Below, piece after piece: positions 21,114 to 32,951 of a stretch of DNA of 64,000 nucleotides; position 1 is the first letter of the stretch; the number at the start of each line of letters is the position of its first letter. The stretch spans positions 1 to 64,000 of the forward strand of contig JANVFP010000035.1 in NCBI GenBank assembly GCA_027919835.1, given 5' to 3'. Below the pieces are notes generated by a model. That model saw nothing but the letters and a program-made list of their open reading frames with translations, was not told where the DNA came from and searched no databases. The translations under genes were made by a program, and so were the position numbers. This DNA comes from Lentinula raphanica. Lineage: Eukaryota; Basidiomycota; Agaricomycetes; Agaricales; Omphalotaceae.

Positions 21114-22640
21114 CTAGATAGCATCATCGTCTTCTCGAATTTTGGTGGCTATGCGAATGTTGTCCTGTGTGATAGACAAGCGTTCACACATACTTCTGAA
21201 TATTCCGTTCGTTACTTGGTATAGATTGGCTGGGGTATCAAATTCCTACGAACAATGGTAAGTAATGGCTGGAGCGCATGACATGGGTGATTTTCGACTC
21301 ACAGCAATTTGCCCAGCTTCGAGAACACAAATTCAATCATAACCTATGATAGTCCGTAATCGATGGGCTATACATAGAATGGTACAGTCCTTGAACTCAT
21401 TAGTTATCGTATCTTGGATGTTTCTAATCGGTTTCGTAATCTACCGAAGCTGAAGTGTACATTCGATGAGGTGAGTGGGTTGTCTGTACCATCGGGAAAG
21501 ATGACTGACCAGTGGCTTCGTCCAAAATCAAGACCTAATAAGCTTCGTATCCTTCACTAACGCACGAGCTAACGATACTAGTGAGCGTTGCCCAATTGAT
21601 AGGTTTCCGCCTTCATCCTCTATCACTGAGTTGAGTGTAAAGCGTGTCTTGTGGTATTATAGAAAGACCACTTCTGAGATCTGAGAGGCCTACGTTCGCT
21701 ATATCCACACCGTCTATGCTGATAGCACCCGAATCTAGTTCGATGAGTCGATATACATCAGGAAAAATCTATCTAGGCCCAGGTTGCCTGGAGACACCCC
21801 CAAAATTCCAGGCAGTTTCAAGTTCTTGAAATGATTTTAAGTCGACCTTATGTCTTCAGGCTTACCTGAGTTGCTTTGAAAATCTTTGGAAATCTTTGAG
21901 AATCTCTGAGAAGCCTGGGAAGCCTAAGCTTTTGGGGGTGTCTCTAGGCTCTCTGGACCCAAGGTATTTTTCCTGATGTATGGCGGACATCAGACTACTT
22001 TTCCCTGCTCCAGTTCGCCCAGCGATGCCAATCTTCTCCCCTCCTCTGACGTCCATTGAAATGCCTTTAAGGACAGGCGGTAGCTCTGGACAATACTTGA
22101 GGACCACGTTGTCAAACTTGACATGACCTTGAGATGGCCATGGGGAGGGAGGCTTCTTGTCCGGTAGTTCGTGAGCCGCTTCTTGCTCAATTTCTTCAGC
22201 ATAGTACGACTCGTTCCACGGAGTTCATATCATTCTCGACTTCTGCACTTTGACGAACGAGCCACCCAAACCTAGATTCCTCAAAGGTCAGCTTTGCCTA
22301 CGTCGTAATGCGAACTAGCTTACGCTTGTTGGATGCTCAAAATGTAAGATAGCACGACACCAGTTTGAGACAGCGATATTGTGAAACGTGTGCCGACAGT
22401 TAGCAGCGCGACCACGAAGGTCAGAACTTATTGTTCCCAAGAAGTCAAGTCAAATACCGAGCCAGCGCTGAGACACGGTAAGCATGAATCTCTGAAGCGC
22501 AGATGTGTACAGACCTGGTTTGTGACAGTCAACCAATAGGCTCTGAGATTGAACGAATGAGCTTTGTGACAAATGGAGACATCACTCCTTTGACCTGTTC
22601 TCCACATCTATTCCGATAATTAACTTACAATTCTTCCCAG
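21114..22640 (-). pseudogene. ABC transporter, ABCC/MRP-type, second nucleotide-binding domain remnant
   Basis: ABCC proteins are membrane exporters driven by ATP. On the minus strand the blocks run in family order: NSVERV and YAEEIEQEA linker, KYCPELPPVLKGISMDV, Walker [34 protein letters not shown], signature LSIGQR, Walker B ILDEAT, H-loop IAHRLRTI, and a C-terminus ending IREDDDAI with TAG at 21114. The Q-loop region is shortened and frameshifts are frequent. A MITE (21756-21978) splits SAI from YRLIELD, and removing it with one TA restores the codons exactly. The membrane domain upstream (22.2-22.8 kb) is too decayed to define. Confidence 0.8.
21756..21978. mobile_element. 223-bp MITE with CATCAGGAAAAAT ends inside the ABC pseudogene
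   Basis: The ends CATCAGGAAAAAT and ATTTTTCCTGATG are inverted, with further inverted similarity through GAGACACCCCCAAAA. The flanks are TA on both sides. Because the host gene's codons resume perfectly after removing the element plus one TA, the 2-bp target duplication is well supported. Confidence 0.8.
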
Positions 22641-22649
22641 TAGACCAAC

Positions 22650-25600
22650 CAATACAATGATATCTGCAAACCTCGGTTTCTCTTTTGACCTTTCGGCCCA
22701 CGGCGTAGATGAACGCCTTGTCTGTCTGCATTTGGCAGTCTCTTCCATGTCCTTGCAAATCGCTTGTGATGGGTATCTAGGCTTCCTTGTTGCTATGTGA
22801 CCACCTGAGGGCTGTCTATCTACATATGATACTCAAGTAGTTCTGTCTATTTATGATACTCAAGTATTTGTCCTCACTTTCTGTAGACTGCCATTCATTA
22901 ATTACAACTGCACTTGGATGGAACCATTCCGGACGAGTACATGCCACGCGCGCAGTGCGATGGCCCACTTCCACAAGTTGATTCCGATTCGCGTTCACTC
23001 ACATATTCAATCATGTTCTCGTGTTCTTTGTACCGCTTGATTGTAGAGGTAACATATCAATCAGAGTCTAGTATCTGAGACGACGACCACAACAACCTAG
23101 CCCACCATAACGATAAGGGTAACCGGTAACACCTGAAACTGAAGCTGAGGAAGGAGGAAAGGAATGTGAGAAGAACGGTTCAACGGGCGCTAACTTGTAG
23201 AATCTTTTTTCTTCTACCTCTCGTCATTCGACCTTGGAATGCATGTTCTCAAGAGCTCGGAGACTTTACGGCGCTCACTCTTCCTGCTTACGATGGACGA
23301 TAGACGAAAATGAGGACTAAAGAAGAAAGGGAACTTGAATGTTGGCAGAGTATCTAGGTCTGAGAGCGGCGAGGAAGAAAAGAAACTCGGTCGGAATAGC
23401 TTCAGAATAGCCATCCACGAGAGAGGTATGCTCCACATGGATTCTTGTAAATTTTTGGCTGAAAATACTCACAATTTTATATGAGGCAGACGACATACAA
23501 CTTATATCTTCCGTCCTTTCCCCAGACCTTCACCAACCGGGATCGAAACCGACACCGCATTTCAGAGATTCTTGAGAGGCTTCGGACTTGGACACAGCGC
23601 TGGGATCGCTCCGGCTCACACGCGGATCCCCTTAATCGATTTCTGCACGTTCGAAGGCCGGTGGTGGAAGGATGGTTGAAACCACCAGGCATAACATCCA
23701 TACGACTCATACAAACAAGCCCACAACTGCCTTACCGTCTCTCTAACCTCGTTCGAAACTGGACCATCAACGTCCTTTCTTCGCACTAAACCAAAGGCAG
23801 GAGAAGAAGAGGAGTACGAGGCATCGTGTTGTAGTTCTTAGAGGTATATTTTCTTTTCTCTCTCCCTGGTTCTATCACTGACTTTGCTTCAGCTTAAGCT
23901 CTCGGTTGGTAGTCGTCGATCGCACCTTTACACCACGCGCTCACACGCACAATGTTAAACCACATCGCTTGACCTCATTGGCACCTCTCAGAGGAATTCA
24001 TTTCATCTTCCTTTCCCTTTGGGTTCGTGATCACGCATTTTGTTCGACCGTGTGTAATGACCGGCGGCGCATCGTCAGCGGAAATCCAAATCACCAGTGC
24101 TCTATCAGCGGTCCACCAACTTTGCTGCATCTCTCTCTCTTTTCCACCGAACTGTATCTCAGGCCCACGCCTCCACACACCTCTGGACACACACGATAAC
24201 ACACCAGCCCCAGGCTCTGTACCTCTCAAAATCTCTCCGTCCTAAGTCCTTGTACAACTTTCGTTTCGACGCCGGTGACGATCTGGCATCGTCAGAGACA
24301 ACAACGCCACGAGTGAATTGAGAAGTTTGCAGAGGGAATGGGATGCAGATGGAGAACTGAATGAGAACGAGAGAATGATGGTTGGAGTCGTCGGGGGAAT
24401 GGACGGGGAAGAATGGAGGACACAAAGCATCGTCCTCCGAATCGTTTCTCGTTACGCCTTATCGCATTGCATGCGACTCACACATCCACGGCTATCTAAT
24501 GCGTATGCCCCCACGTCTTCTCAGGAGCAAGAACCCACTTTCCCTACCCTCAAAACACTTCCCCCATGCCATGGCACATCGTAGCCGGTTGACCATGTGC
24601 ATGAAGACGGAAAGGAGGAGGAACGATTCTTACTCCATCATACCCAATCCTCGTTTTCTTTCCTATTCCCTTCTCCCCTCGATCCTCCGCCCTTCCCCAC
24701 ACAGACCCTCTCCATACCTTCAAATTCCAGTGCTGTAGCTTCCGCTTCAGCTCCCACATTCCCCACCTCCACCTCCACCCATTCAACCTACGCGTACACG
24801 CATGCGTGTCCTTGTTCACTTCTCAACATCCCTTCCTCCATCGTCAGCGTTATCGTCATCGTCGTCGACCCACATCGACGTACGAACGCACCTCGGTCTC
24901 TCCCCACACCTCACCCTACCGCAATCCAATACTGCAGATGTTGAACGAAACCAAAACGAATGAGGGAAATCCGGTTCGACCACGGTGTACGGGAGAACGA
25001 GAGACGGTGTAAGCTTCGAGTCTTTTTCCCATCATGACCTTATCAAAAGGGCGCAGGAGGTTCGAGGAGATAAAGCCATAGGGGTCAACTTTCCAGGCCT
25101 CCGTATTCCAAAATCTCACAAATCTTACCGACATGAGGAACGGAACGAGTCCGATTCGTTTAGGGACTCAGGGAGTTCCCGCTTAACCATTGCCATACAC
25201 GAGAGAGAGGTACGTCCACCGGGGGCTTTTGGAAAAGAGAAGACACTGAAAGAAGTTTTGTTGCTAGTTGTCAAACACCCTTCTAACTCAGATATTTTCG
25301 ACCTTGCCCATCTTGATTCGCCGGATATCCAGCTGCAGAACAACATTTCGATATCCACCCGAATTCGGCATCAGTGTCTTCGCCTTCCTCATCTTCGACC
25401 TCGACCACTCCAACCTCGACTTTATTCTCTCCAGTCCGGGACATATCGATGACATGCGGAGTGGGGACGGAGACAAAAGATTGAGGAGACAGAACGAGGG
25501 AACAGAGCGGAAACTTACGCTCCTTGCGTCTCGTTCACGGGTTATGTTGTTGGCTCAAAAACGAATCACTTTCTGTGGACATACACGCAGACTACTTAAC

Positions 25601-28600
25601 TTAACTTGAAGTCTGGTCCTTCCAGTTTGTCCTCCTCCTCCTGGTACCACGCGAATACCTTTGATGTAACCATTGACAGGAACAGAAACTGCGGGTGGAG
25701 ATTAGGGAAGAGCACGAGATCAATAAGATAGGAACGAGGGATGGAGTCATAGGAAGGCGATGGACGGGGAAGAATGGAGGAAGTGAAGTGGTAACTGGGC
25801 TGTTTTCTTCGTCCACCGAATCGTTACGCGCTACACTCTATGCATAACCGAGACCATTGACAGAAACGAGGGAAACAGAAGATGGAAAGGACAAATAAAA
25901 TCTGAATTTGGAGAGCATTCGGAGGAAGGGAACGCGAGGACGAAGGAATTGGTCGCAGAGTCGGACATCATACTCATTTCATCGTCGTCGTGTCCTCTTG
26001 TACCCCGTATGCGGTTCCATTCCTATATTCCTCTACCCATTATCCTTCGACACTTTTCTACAACCCTTTCCAACCCCTGCCAATCTCTCCAGCCCCTTCC
26101 AAAGCCCTCACAACTTCATGCCTCCAATACCACCCAAAGCTACGCGTACGAGTGCGCTCTTGTGTTCATCTCGTGGGTGCGTGTGCATGTAGAGTAGGGA
26201 GATCAGGCTACAAGTCTTCGTTTTCGTTTTCGCCCTTCACCGGTCACTCTCTCCCCTCCACCCTCTCCATCATCAACCATCGCTCTTGAGCTTGGTCGAA
26301 CCGTTGAATAATGTTGAGTCAGTCAACCGACATCGTCTTCCTTCTGGAATAATTGTACAGTCTTCGAAGACAACCTGGAGAGCACAGACAGCTGCTTTAT
26401 GCGTGAACATGATATCGACGAGAACTCTTTCCGTTCCCTGAGAACACTCGTACCGAGTTTTGAACCAAATCCCGATACGGCGATTCTCCTTCTTCTTCTG
26501 GAGTATGTGATTGAGAGAAGACTAAATGGTAAAGACGGGGGTAAAACCTCTAGCCGTCGAACGAGAGACGGATGAAGAATCGGGTCATCAAGGAATAAAA
26601 TGGTCGTCTTCGAACCGTAGGCTCCATTCCTTTGTCAGAATACGCTAATGCAAAGAATGATTAACATGAACGATAAAGATAGAGGCATGATCATGAGTAA
26701 TACATATACTCACAGTATAAGGAAGGTACTTGAGGCCTGAGGCCTGAGGTATCAATCTGAACGCATTTTTGGCTCGTCCTTCCTTCCTTCCTCCCTTCGA
26801 CTTAATCCTCGCTCACGCCACTGGACTATCACACACTCTCCTCTTGACGAACCCTCATCCCGGGTCTGATGAGCATCAATCGAAGTGTTTCATGGTAGTA
26901 TCGACTGACCCATCAACGGGAAGTAGGAAGTGTGCGCGTGGCTCAAGCTCAAGGTTGACGAAGCTTGTACTTGGAGACGAGGGCAGACAATGTCTCGTGG
27001 AGTCCAGGCTCATGGGTTGAACTCGAGCTTGACGAAGCGTATGCCCTGAGACGAGGTCAGAAAATGGAGAAGCGGTTCGCGGCGGCGCGGCGGGAGTGAT
27101 GAATCATGCAACGACAGTGGACATCTATGATCCTGACAGTGGGGTACTACGTCGGACCCCGGTGAGTAGCCTATCGACTGACTAGGTGATGATATTTGCG
27201 AAGAACAAAGAGCCCGAGGGTGACGAAGGAGAACTTGGCTGCGGTGGCGGCAGAAGAGGCGTGAAGAGGGAACATAACGAGTTAATTGTTGAGCATCGAT
27301 TTTCGATGGTCGATAGAAGGTGTAGTATGCCCTACGGAGTATTGACAGCTCAATAAGCGGGGTGGTAGGGATAATGACTCCTGTAGGGGATGGTGTTGGG
27401 GGAGGGGGCGGTATCTCCCGCTTCGCATTTCCCTCCTTTGGCGCCCTTCACGCCGCCCCAAACCCTTTTCTCTCCTTTCAGCAAGCCCTCGTCCCGTATC
27501 GAGTTCGGTTGTCTTCTTTTGCCTAGTCAACGGAGGGTTTGTGAAGAGGTGAGGGGAGGGAGTTGCAATGCACATTGATCGAGCCACTGCATTTGCCATG
27601 AAAGGAAGGGACTCCATGGAGGAGTGCGACTGGATCAGATGATGAACTACTCCAACCCTTTTCCCGTCTTAGCTTTACGGAGACTCCCTAGGAGATGGAA
27701 GTTCCCGATTGGTCTTCTATCCAGCTGCAGCTGTGCCATTGCATTCAGAAGCACCGACTGGACGAAGAGTATGATCTTGCCTGTGTGGAACTTGCGATGT
27801 AGGAGGGGCGAGTGAAGATGAGAACAAGAGTTGGGCGCCATTTTGAAACTGGAATATCTTTCGTTTGGGCGCTTACTTACTCCTTCTTCGACGACCTTCA
27901 ACAACGTTGGGAATCTTTCGCCACTCCCTTCCTTGTATAGAAAACCGCGAAAATACATGATTGGGTCCACGCAAGAGTACGTGTCGCATGAAACCTTTTC
28001 ACCTTTTGGAATTCTGACCAAATAATTTTCCCTTCAGCTTCGAATTCTCGATGCCTAGTCGTTGACCCGTACCGAGCACCACACACCACACACCACGCGC
28101 CAAACCTCTGGTCCTTTTAAAGATCGTTGTCGTCTTGAATACACATCGACCACATTGACGTGGGACCCTCGTCTTACCGCATCCCTCGCAGATGTCAAAC
28201 GGGAACGACCCTCCGCGAATTTGCAGATACAATGAGGATGAAAAATGGCTTACGGGGCGTTCTTATCTCTGTCTTTTGAACTCATCAGGACGCTTACTCA
28301 ACTGTGGGAAGCATTCCTAGGATCGGATATCTCGTCTCATTTCTGGACACCGTTCGGTCATTACCCTCTTTCTCTTAGTCCCAGACACCGATGCTGACGT
28401 TCTCAACGTCTACTATGTAGGTTCATTCGTCCTGAACGTTTGGGCCAGAGAAGTCGAGGCTCTTGCACAGTACACCCACGCGCGGCTTGGGTTTGCTTGT
28501 ACCTGTCGACTATACTACATCGTCAATTTGAGTCTTCTGTCTGGCACTTGGTACCCTCGAGCGCGATGCTCTCCGAGGTGCTCAACTCTTTTGTCCACTC

Positions 28601-28900
28601 GTCACTCGTTTCCTGGATGTCCCTGCCTGTCTGACACTGAATGTTAGAGATTTATGAAGCGAGCTTCATTGGTCGTTCGATGAGTGGTGGAATGGCCGAA
28701 CACATGTAGAACGAGAGCCAACATTGGATGTTTGCACCAAAGTATGTATCCCTCTGTGCTCTTCTGTAGCGCTCTCATAGCTTTTCTCATTGACGTGGAG
28801 TGGGGCATTAAGGCCTTATTATTATACTTTTTTTCCAATGAGCGAATGAAGCATGTGCACTCATACCCTGTTTGATCATCGGAATCTGTAACAGGGCTTC
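22650..28900. repeat. Mosaic of dispersed repeats, no supported gene
   Basis: Much of 22.98-25.0 kb has inverted, diverged partners at about 45.3-48.2 kb. Examples are the block around AACTGGACCATCAACGTCC near 23.76 kb (partner near 47.53 kb) and the block around CGGTTCGACCACGGTGTA near 24.97 kb (partner near 45.35 kb). Open frames are Ser/Pro-rich or Arg-rich products of strand bias. No protein is conserved between copies in the same frame, which argues against coding function. Confidence 0.55.
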
Positions 28901-28927
28901 TTGTGATGCCTGCACACCTTTTATTCA

Positions 28928-28980
28928 GATCAGCTATCTTTAGAAGATAAAAAAACATATATAAGGCCACTCATTTTGCC
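28928..28980 (+). promoter_or_regulatory. Core promoter of NLR-2
   Basis: GATCAGCTAT is followed by AAACATATATAAGGCCACT; the TATA box is at 28958-28964, about 70 bp before the ATG. NLR-3 and NLR-4 carry closely related sequence in the same place. Confidence 0.7.
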
Positions 28981-29031
28981 AACACATTACAGCTTTTGCC
29001 CATCAATAGTTCTATATAACTCAGTCATCAA

Positions 29032-32000
29032 ATGGATAACCGGAGGTAAGTATGCTGAATCTGTCATATTCTCCGTACCTATGATCATTTGACATTGATA
29101 TTGATCCTGCTCACAGCAATAGCAAATATTCCACAGAAGGGTAAATTTCATAGGATAACTCACCATTCATATACATACTAATAATATCATATAATCTCAG
29201 GAGCTTTGGCATATTGAATAATGCACAAAATGTAACAGTCAGTGGAGGAGAATTCAACGTAGCAGGAAAGGATGTCAATGTTAATTATTGTAAGTCAAAT
29301 ATAGTAATCACAATACTAGATTTATGATGATAAATGTTATACCATCCAGATCTCTCAAGTGATGAAGAGAAGAAACTTCAAGACTGGCTTGCTGCTCCAG
29401 ATAGTTCCAGCAATTATTCTACAGCTTTAAATAAAAGAGTAGCAGGAACATGCCAATGGATTTTGCAAGATCCTGTTTACCTCAAATGGAAGGAGGAAGG
29501 AAGTATCCTATGGATTCAAGGTCAAGGTGATTGATTCATTATAATACAAAATGGCAGAGGTGTTGAGCTTTTCATTGCAGCTGGATCAGGCAAAACATTC
29601 TTGATGTAAGTTATAACTATTAAATTTATCAAATTACACCAACAGATTTTATCTCAGTACCAGCATTATCAAAAACCATAAAGAGGCAAATCTTCCATCT
29701 CTCACAATATATCACTACTTTGATACTCGAGACAATTCTGGAAAGAAAGCAAGTTTCCAAGGATTGTTGTTATCTTTTATTTCACAATTGGGTGCTCAAG
29801 ACAGAAAAATGCATCCTGCATTGAAGAGATTACATGACTCATCAAGGAATGGACTTTCTCATTTCAAACCTACCAATGAAGAATTGGTGAATACTTTAAC
29901 AAAGATAACAAAAGATCTAGTGCAGAGAGAGGTTCAAGTTCATATAATAATTGATGCTCTAGATGAATGCAAAGAGCCAGAGGAAGTCTGGAAGTTTTGT
30001 GTGCATATGGGCAGCTTGCATTCTCAGATAGGGATTATAATCTCAAGTCGCAACTTTCAACCCAGCTCCTCAAAATATTCAACTATTTCTTTAAGAAATA
30101 ATGCTATGGTTGATCAAGATATTGCTACTTTCTTGGATAAGCAATTATCATTCAAAAGCACAACTTTAAATACTGAAGTCAAAGATAAATTGATGCAGAA
30201 AGCCAATGGAGGGTGAGTTTTACTGTTCATGCATGTACATCAAGTTGCTGAAGTCTGAACTCATGAACAGATTCCGTTATATTGACTGTCAAGTTCAAAT
30301 ATTGAAAGAAAGTGCTAATGCACGAAGAGTTCATGAGGCCATGACCAAGTTACCTTCAAGTTTGAAGGAAACATATATTGAAGCTATTAAAAAGTGTGAA
30401 GATAGCTCTTATTCTGAGGAAGCACATTATCTGCTCTTGTGGCTTCTATATTCATTTAAACCTCTTTATATGAGTCAAGTTGCAATTATTCTTTCAATTG
30501 ATCTTAAGTCAAGAGAAGTCGACTCTGATGCTGAAATGCTGATTGGACTAGAAAAAATCATTGATACTACTTTAGTGACTGTTGATGATGAAGATATTGT
30601 TCAACTTGCACATGCATCTGTAAAAGATTTCTTACTGGAAAGCAACAGTAATATTCATACAAGCAAGTTACTCAATCTGAATGCCCAACTGGGACACAAT
30701 ATTATAGCTCAAATGTGTCTTCTCTACCTTCTACAGCAAAATGAAGCAAAAAACATATGGGCAGACTCTTTTTATACTTGGAAAATAGATATCAATACAT
30801 TTGAGCAGTATGCATGTGTATACTGGGGAGAACATACTCGATCTACTGAGAGAACTGATATTGCATGTAAAGAGACAACAGAACTCACTGATGAATTTTT
30901 GGAAAATAGTTCCAAAGCATTTATGGAATGGAAGAAACACTTTCACAGTTGGGAATTACCTGAGTTCCCAATTCATAGAATATTTGCAGATTGTAACAGT
31001 TTGCATGTTATTGCATGTTTTGGGCTTCACAAAAGTGCTCAAAAATTGTTGAATAAAATTGATGCACAAAATACAGGTAAGTTATCAAATAACTTGGTGA
31101 TGGATATATTCATTCTGAATAATGCCATAGATATTGATTCACCTTCAGAATATATTGGAACACCATTACAAACAGCAGCAGCTAGAGGTTGCAATGATAT
31201 AGTTGAACTTTTTCTCCAATATGGTGCAAAAGTCAATGTCCAAAGTGGATATTATGACACTGCCATTCAAGCAGCAGCATTTTGGGGACATGCAGATACT
31301 ATTGAAATTCTACTTCAACATGGTGTAGATGTTAATATTCAGGGTGGACATTATGACACTGCAATTCAGGCAGCAGCAGTTGGAGGTCACACAGAAACTG
31401 TTAGGCTGTTATTCCAAAATGGTGCAGATATCAATGCCCAGGGTGGAAATTATAACACTGCAATCCAAGCAGCAGCAGCTAATGGCTATAAAGATACTGT
31501 TGAATTTCTTCTCCAACATGGTGCAGATGTCAATGCACAAGGTGGTATGTATGGCACTGCAATTCAAGCAGCAGCAATTATGGGTCACAAAGAGATTGTT
31601 GAACTTCTTGCTCAACATGGTGCAGATATCAATGCCCAAGATGGACATTTTGGGACTGCAATTGTAGCTGCAGCAGTTATGGGTCACAAAGATATTATTG
31701 AATGCCTCATTCATCATGGTATAGATGTCAATACTCAAAGTGGATCTTATGGTACTGCAATCCAAGCAGCAGCAGTTATGAATCACAAAGATACTGTTGA
31801 ATTTCTTCTTCAGCACAATGCAGATGTCAATACTCAAGGTGGAAACTTTCACACTGCAATTCAAGCAGCAGCAACTGAAGGTCACAAAGAAACTGTTGAG
31901 ATTCTTCTGAATTATGGTGCAGATGTCAATATTCAGGGTGGATACTATAATACTGCACTTCAAGTAGCAGCACTCAAGGGTTACAAAAAAATTGTTGAAC

Positions 32001-32230
32001 TTCTTCTTCAGTATGGTGCAGATGTCAATACTCGAGGTGGACATTATGGCACTGCAATTCAAGCAGCAGCAGCTGGAGGTCACAAAGATACTGTTGAAAT
32101 TCTTCTTGAACATGGTGCAGATGTCCATGTGCAAAGTGGGTATTATGATACTGCATTTCAAGCAGCAGCTACTAGGGATCACAAGGATATTATTGAACTT
32201 ATCCAAGATGGTACAAATATTGATATTTAG
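29032..32230 (+). CDS. NLR-2: intact NACHT-ankyrin receptor (929 residues)
   Basis: NLRs of this type are cytosolic sensors that fungi use in non-self recognition and cell-death control; no ligand is known here. Eight exons join in frame: 29032-29045, 29117-29140, 29201-29289, 29350-29526, 29581-29605, 29658-30212, 30271-31076 and 31131-32230. The N-terminus carries a short motif (NNAQNVTVSGGEFNVAGKD, about residues 19-37). A conserved WxxAPD block precedes the NACHT domain: Walker A AGSGKTFL near residue 102, Walker B IIIDALDEC near 206, and a helical region with LLLWLLYSFKPL and LAHASVKDFLL. About eleven 33-residue ankyrin repeats run from residue 570 to the end; the last is partial (TAG at 32228). 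The 54-nt last intron is itself open in frame, so an 18-residue longer form is possible. It is the only family member here with no lesion. Confidence 0.9.
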
Positions 32231-32950
32231 GGTACAGCCTACGCAGCTACAGTTTAAGTAGACTGGAGCAGCAGTGCAAAACTCATCTTGATACTGTCAA
32301 AGTTCAATTGATTGAGAATGAAGTGATCAAAGTATATTACAGAAGTCCAAATTTGCTGAAATCATAGTGATGTCTTTGAACTTGATTTATATTGAATATA
32401 TGGAGTCTATGTAGGTCAAAATTTGTATATATTCAACCAGAGCTTACTATTTACAATAACAAATGACATTATTTAGATGGTGGTTGTTCTCATTCTTGGC
32501 TGCACTACATATAGCTTTGAGTGACTTCAAGTTTGAACAGATGTTATAAAACAGATGTCATAGAAAATCCCAAGGTTTGTTCATTATTTAATCAATGTGT
32601 GTGTGAGTGAGGACAAGGGTGAGGGTGCAGTCAGAGAGTATACATAATCAGCAGAAGGTTAGGAAGCTGGACTCTTTGGTTTGTCATCTTAAGTGTAAAG
32701 TTGCAGTCTTGTTCACTTTGAAGCTTTCATTAGACTCCTTTTCATATTCAAAATCACTCAAAGACTCATTTGGGAATACATACATATATATCATGAAGTA
32801 CATATTGATTAGAAAGAAATCAAGAATACAGCCTGGTACTTGAAATCAAATAAAGTATTGGTGTAGACCTTTCTCCAATTCATTAAGGCTTGTTACCGGT
32901 ACCGCCTTATATGCTCCAGAGAGGTAATATGCACTAGGAGAAAGATGCTA
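32231..32950. other. Intergenic region between convergent genes
   Basis: This is the shared 3' flank of NLR-2 (plus) and the secreted-protein gene (minus). It is AT-rich, and I see no gene or element in it. Confidence 0.5.
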
Positions 32951-32951
32951 G

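Noticed and set aside
24597..24944. Ser/Pro-rich open frames (also at 12.1-12.5, 45.6-46.1, 46.1-46.7, 49.7-50.1 kb)
   Set aside because: They come from pyrimidine-rich strands of the repeat family. Copies keep DNA similarity but not a common reading frame, so a protein is not supported.
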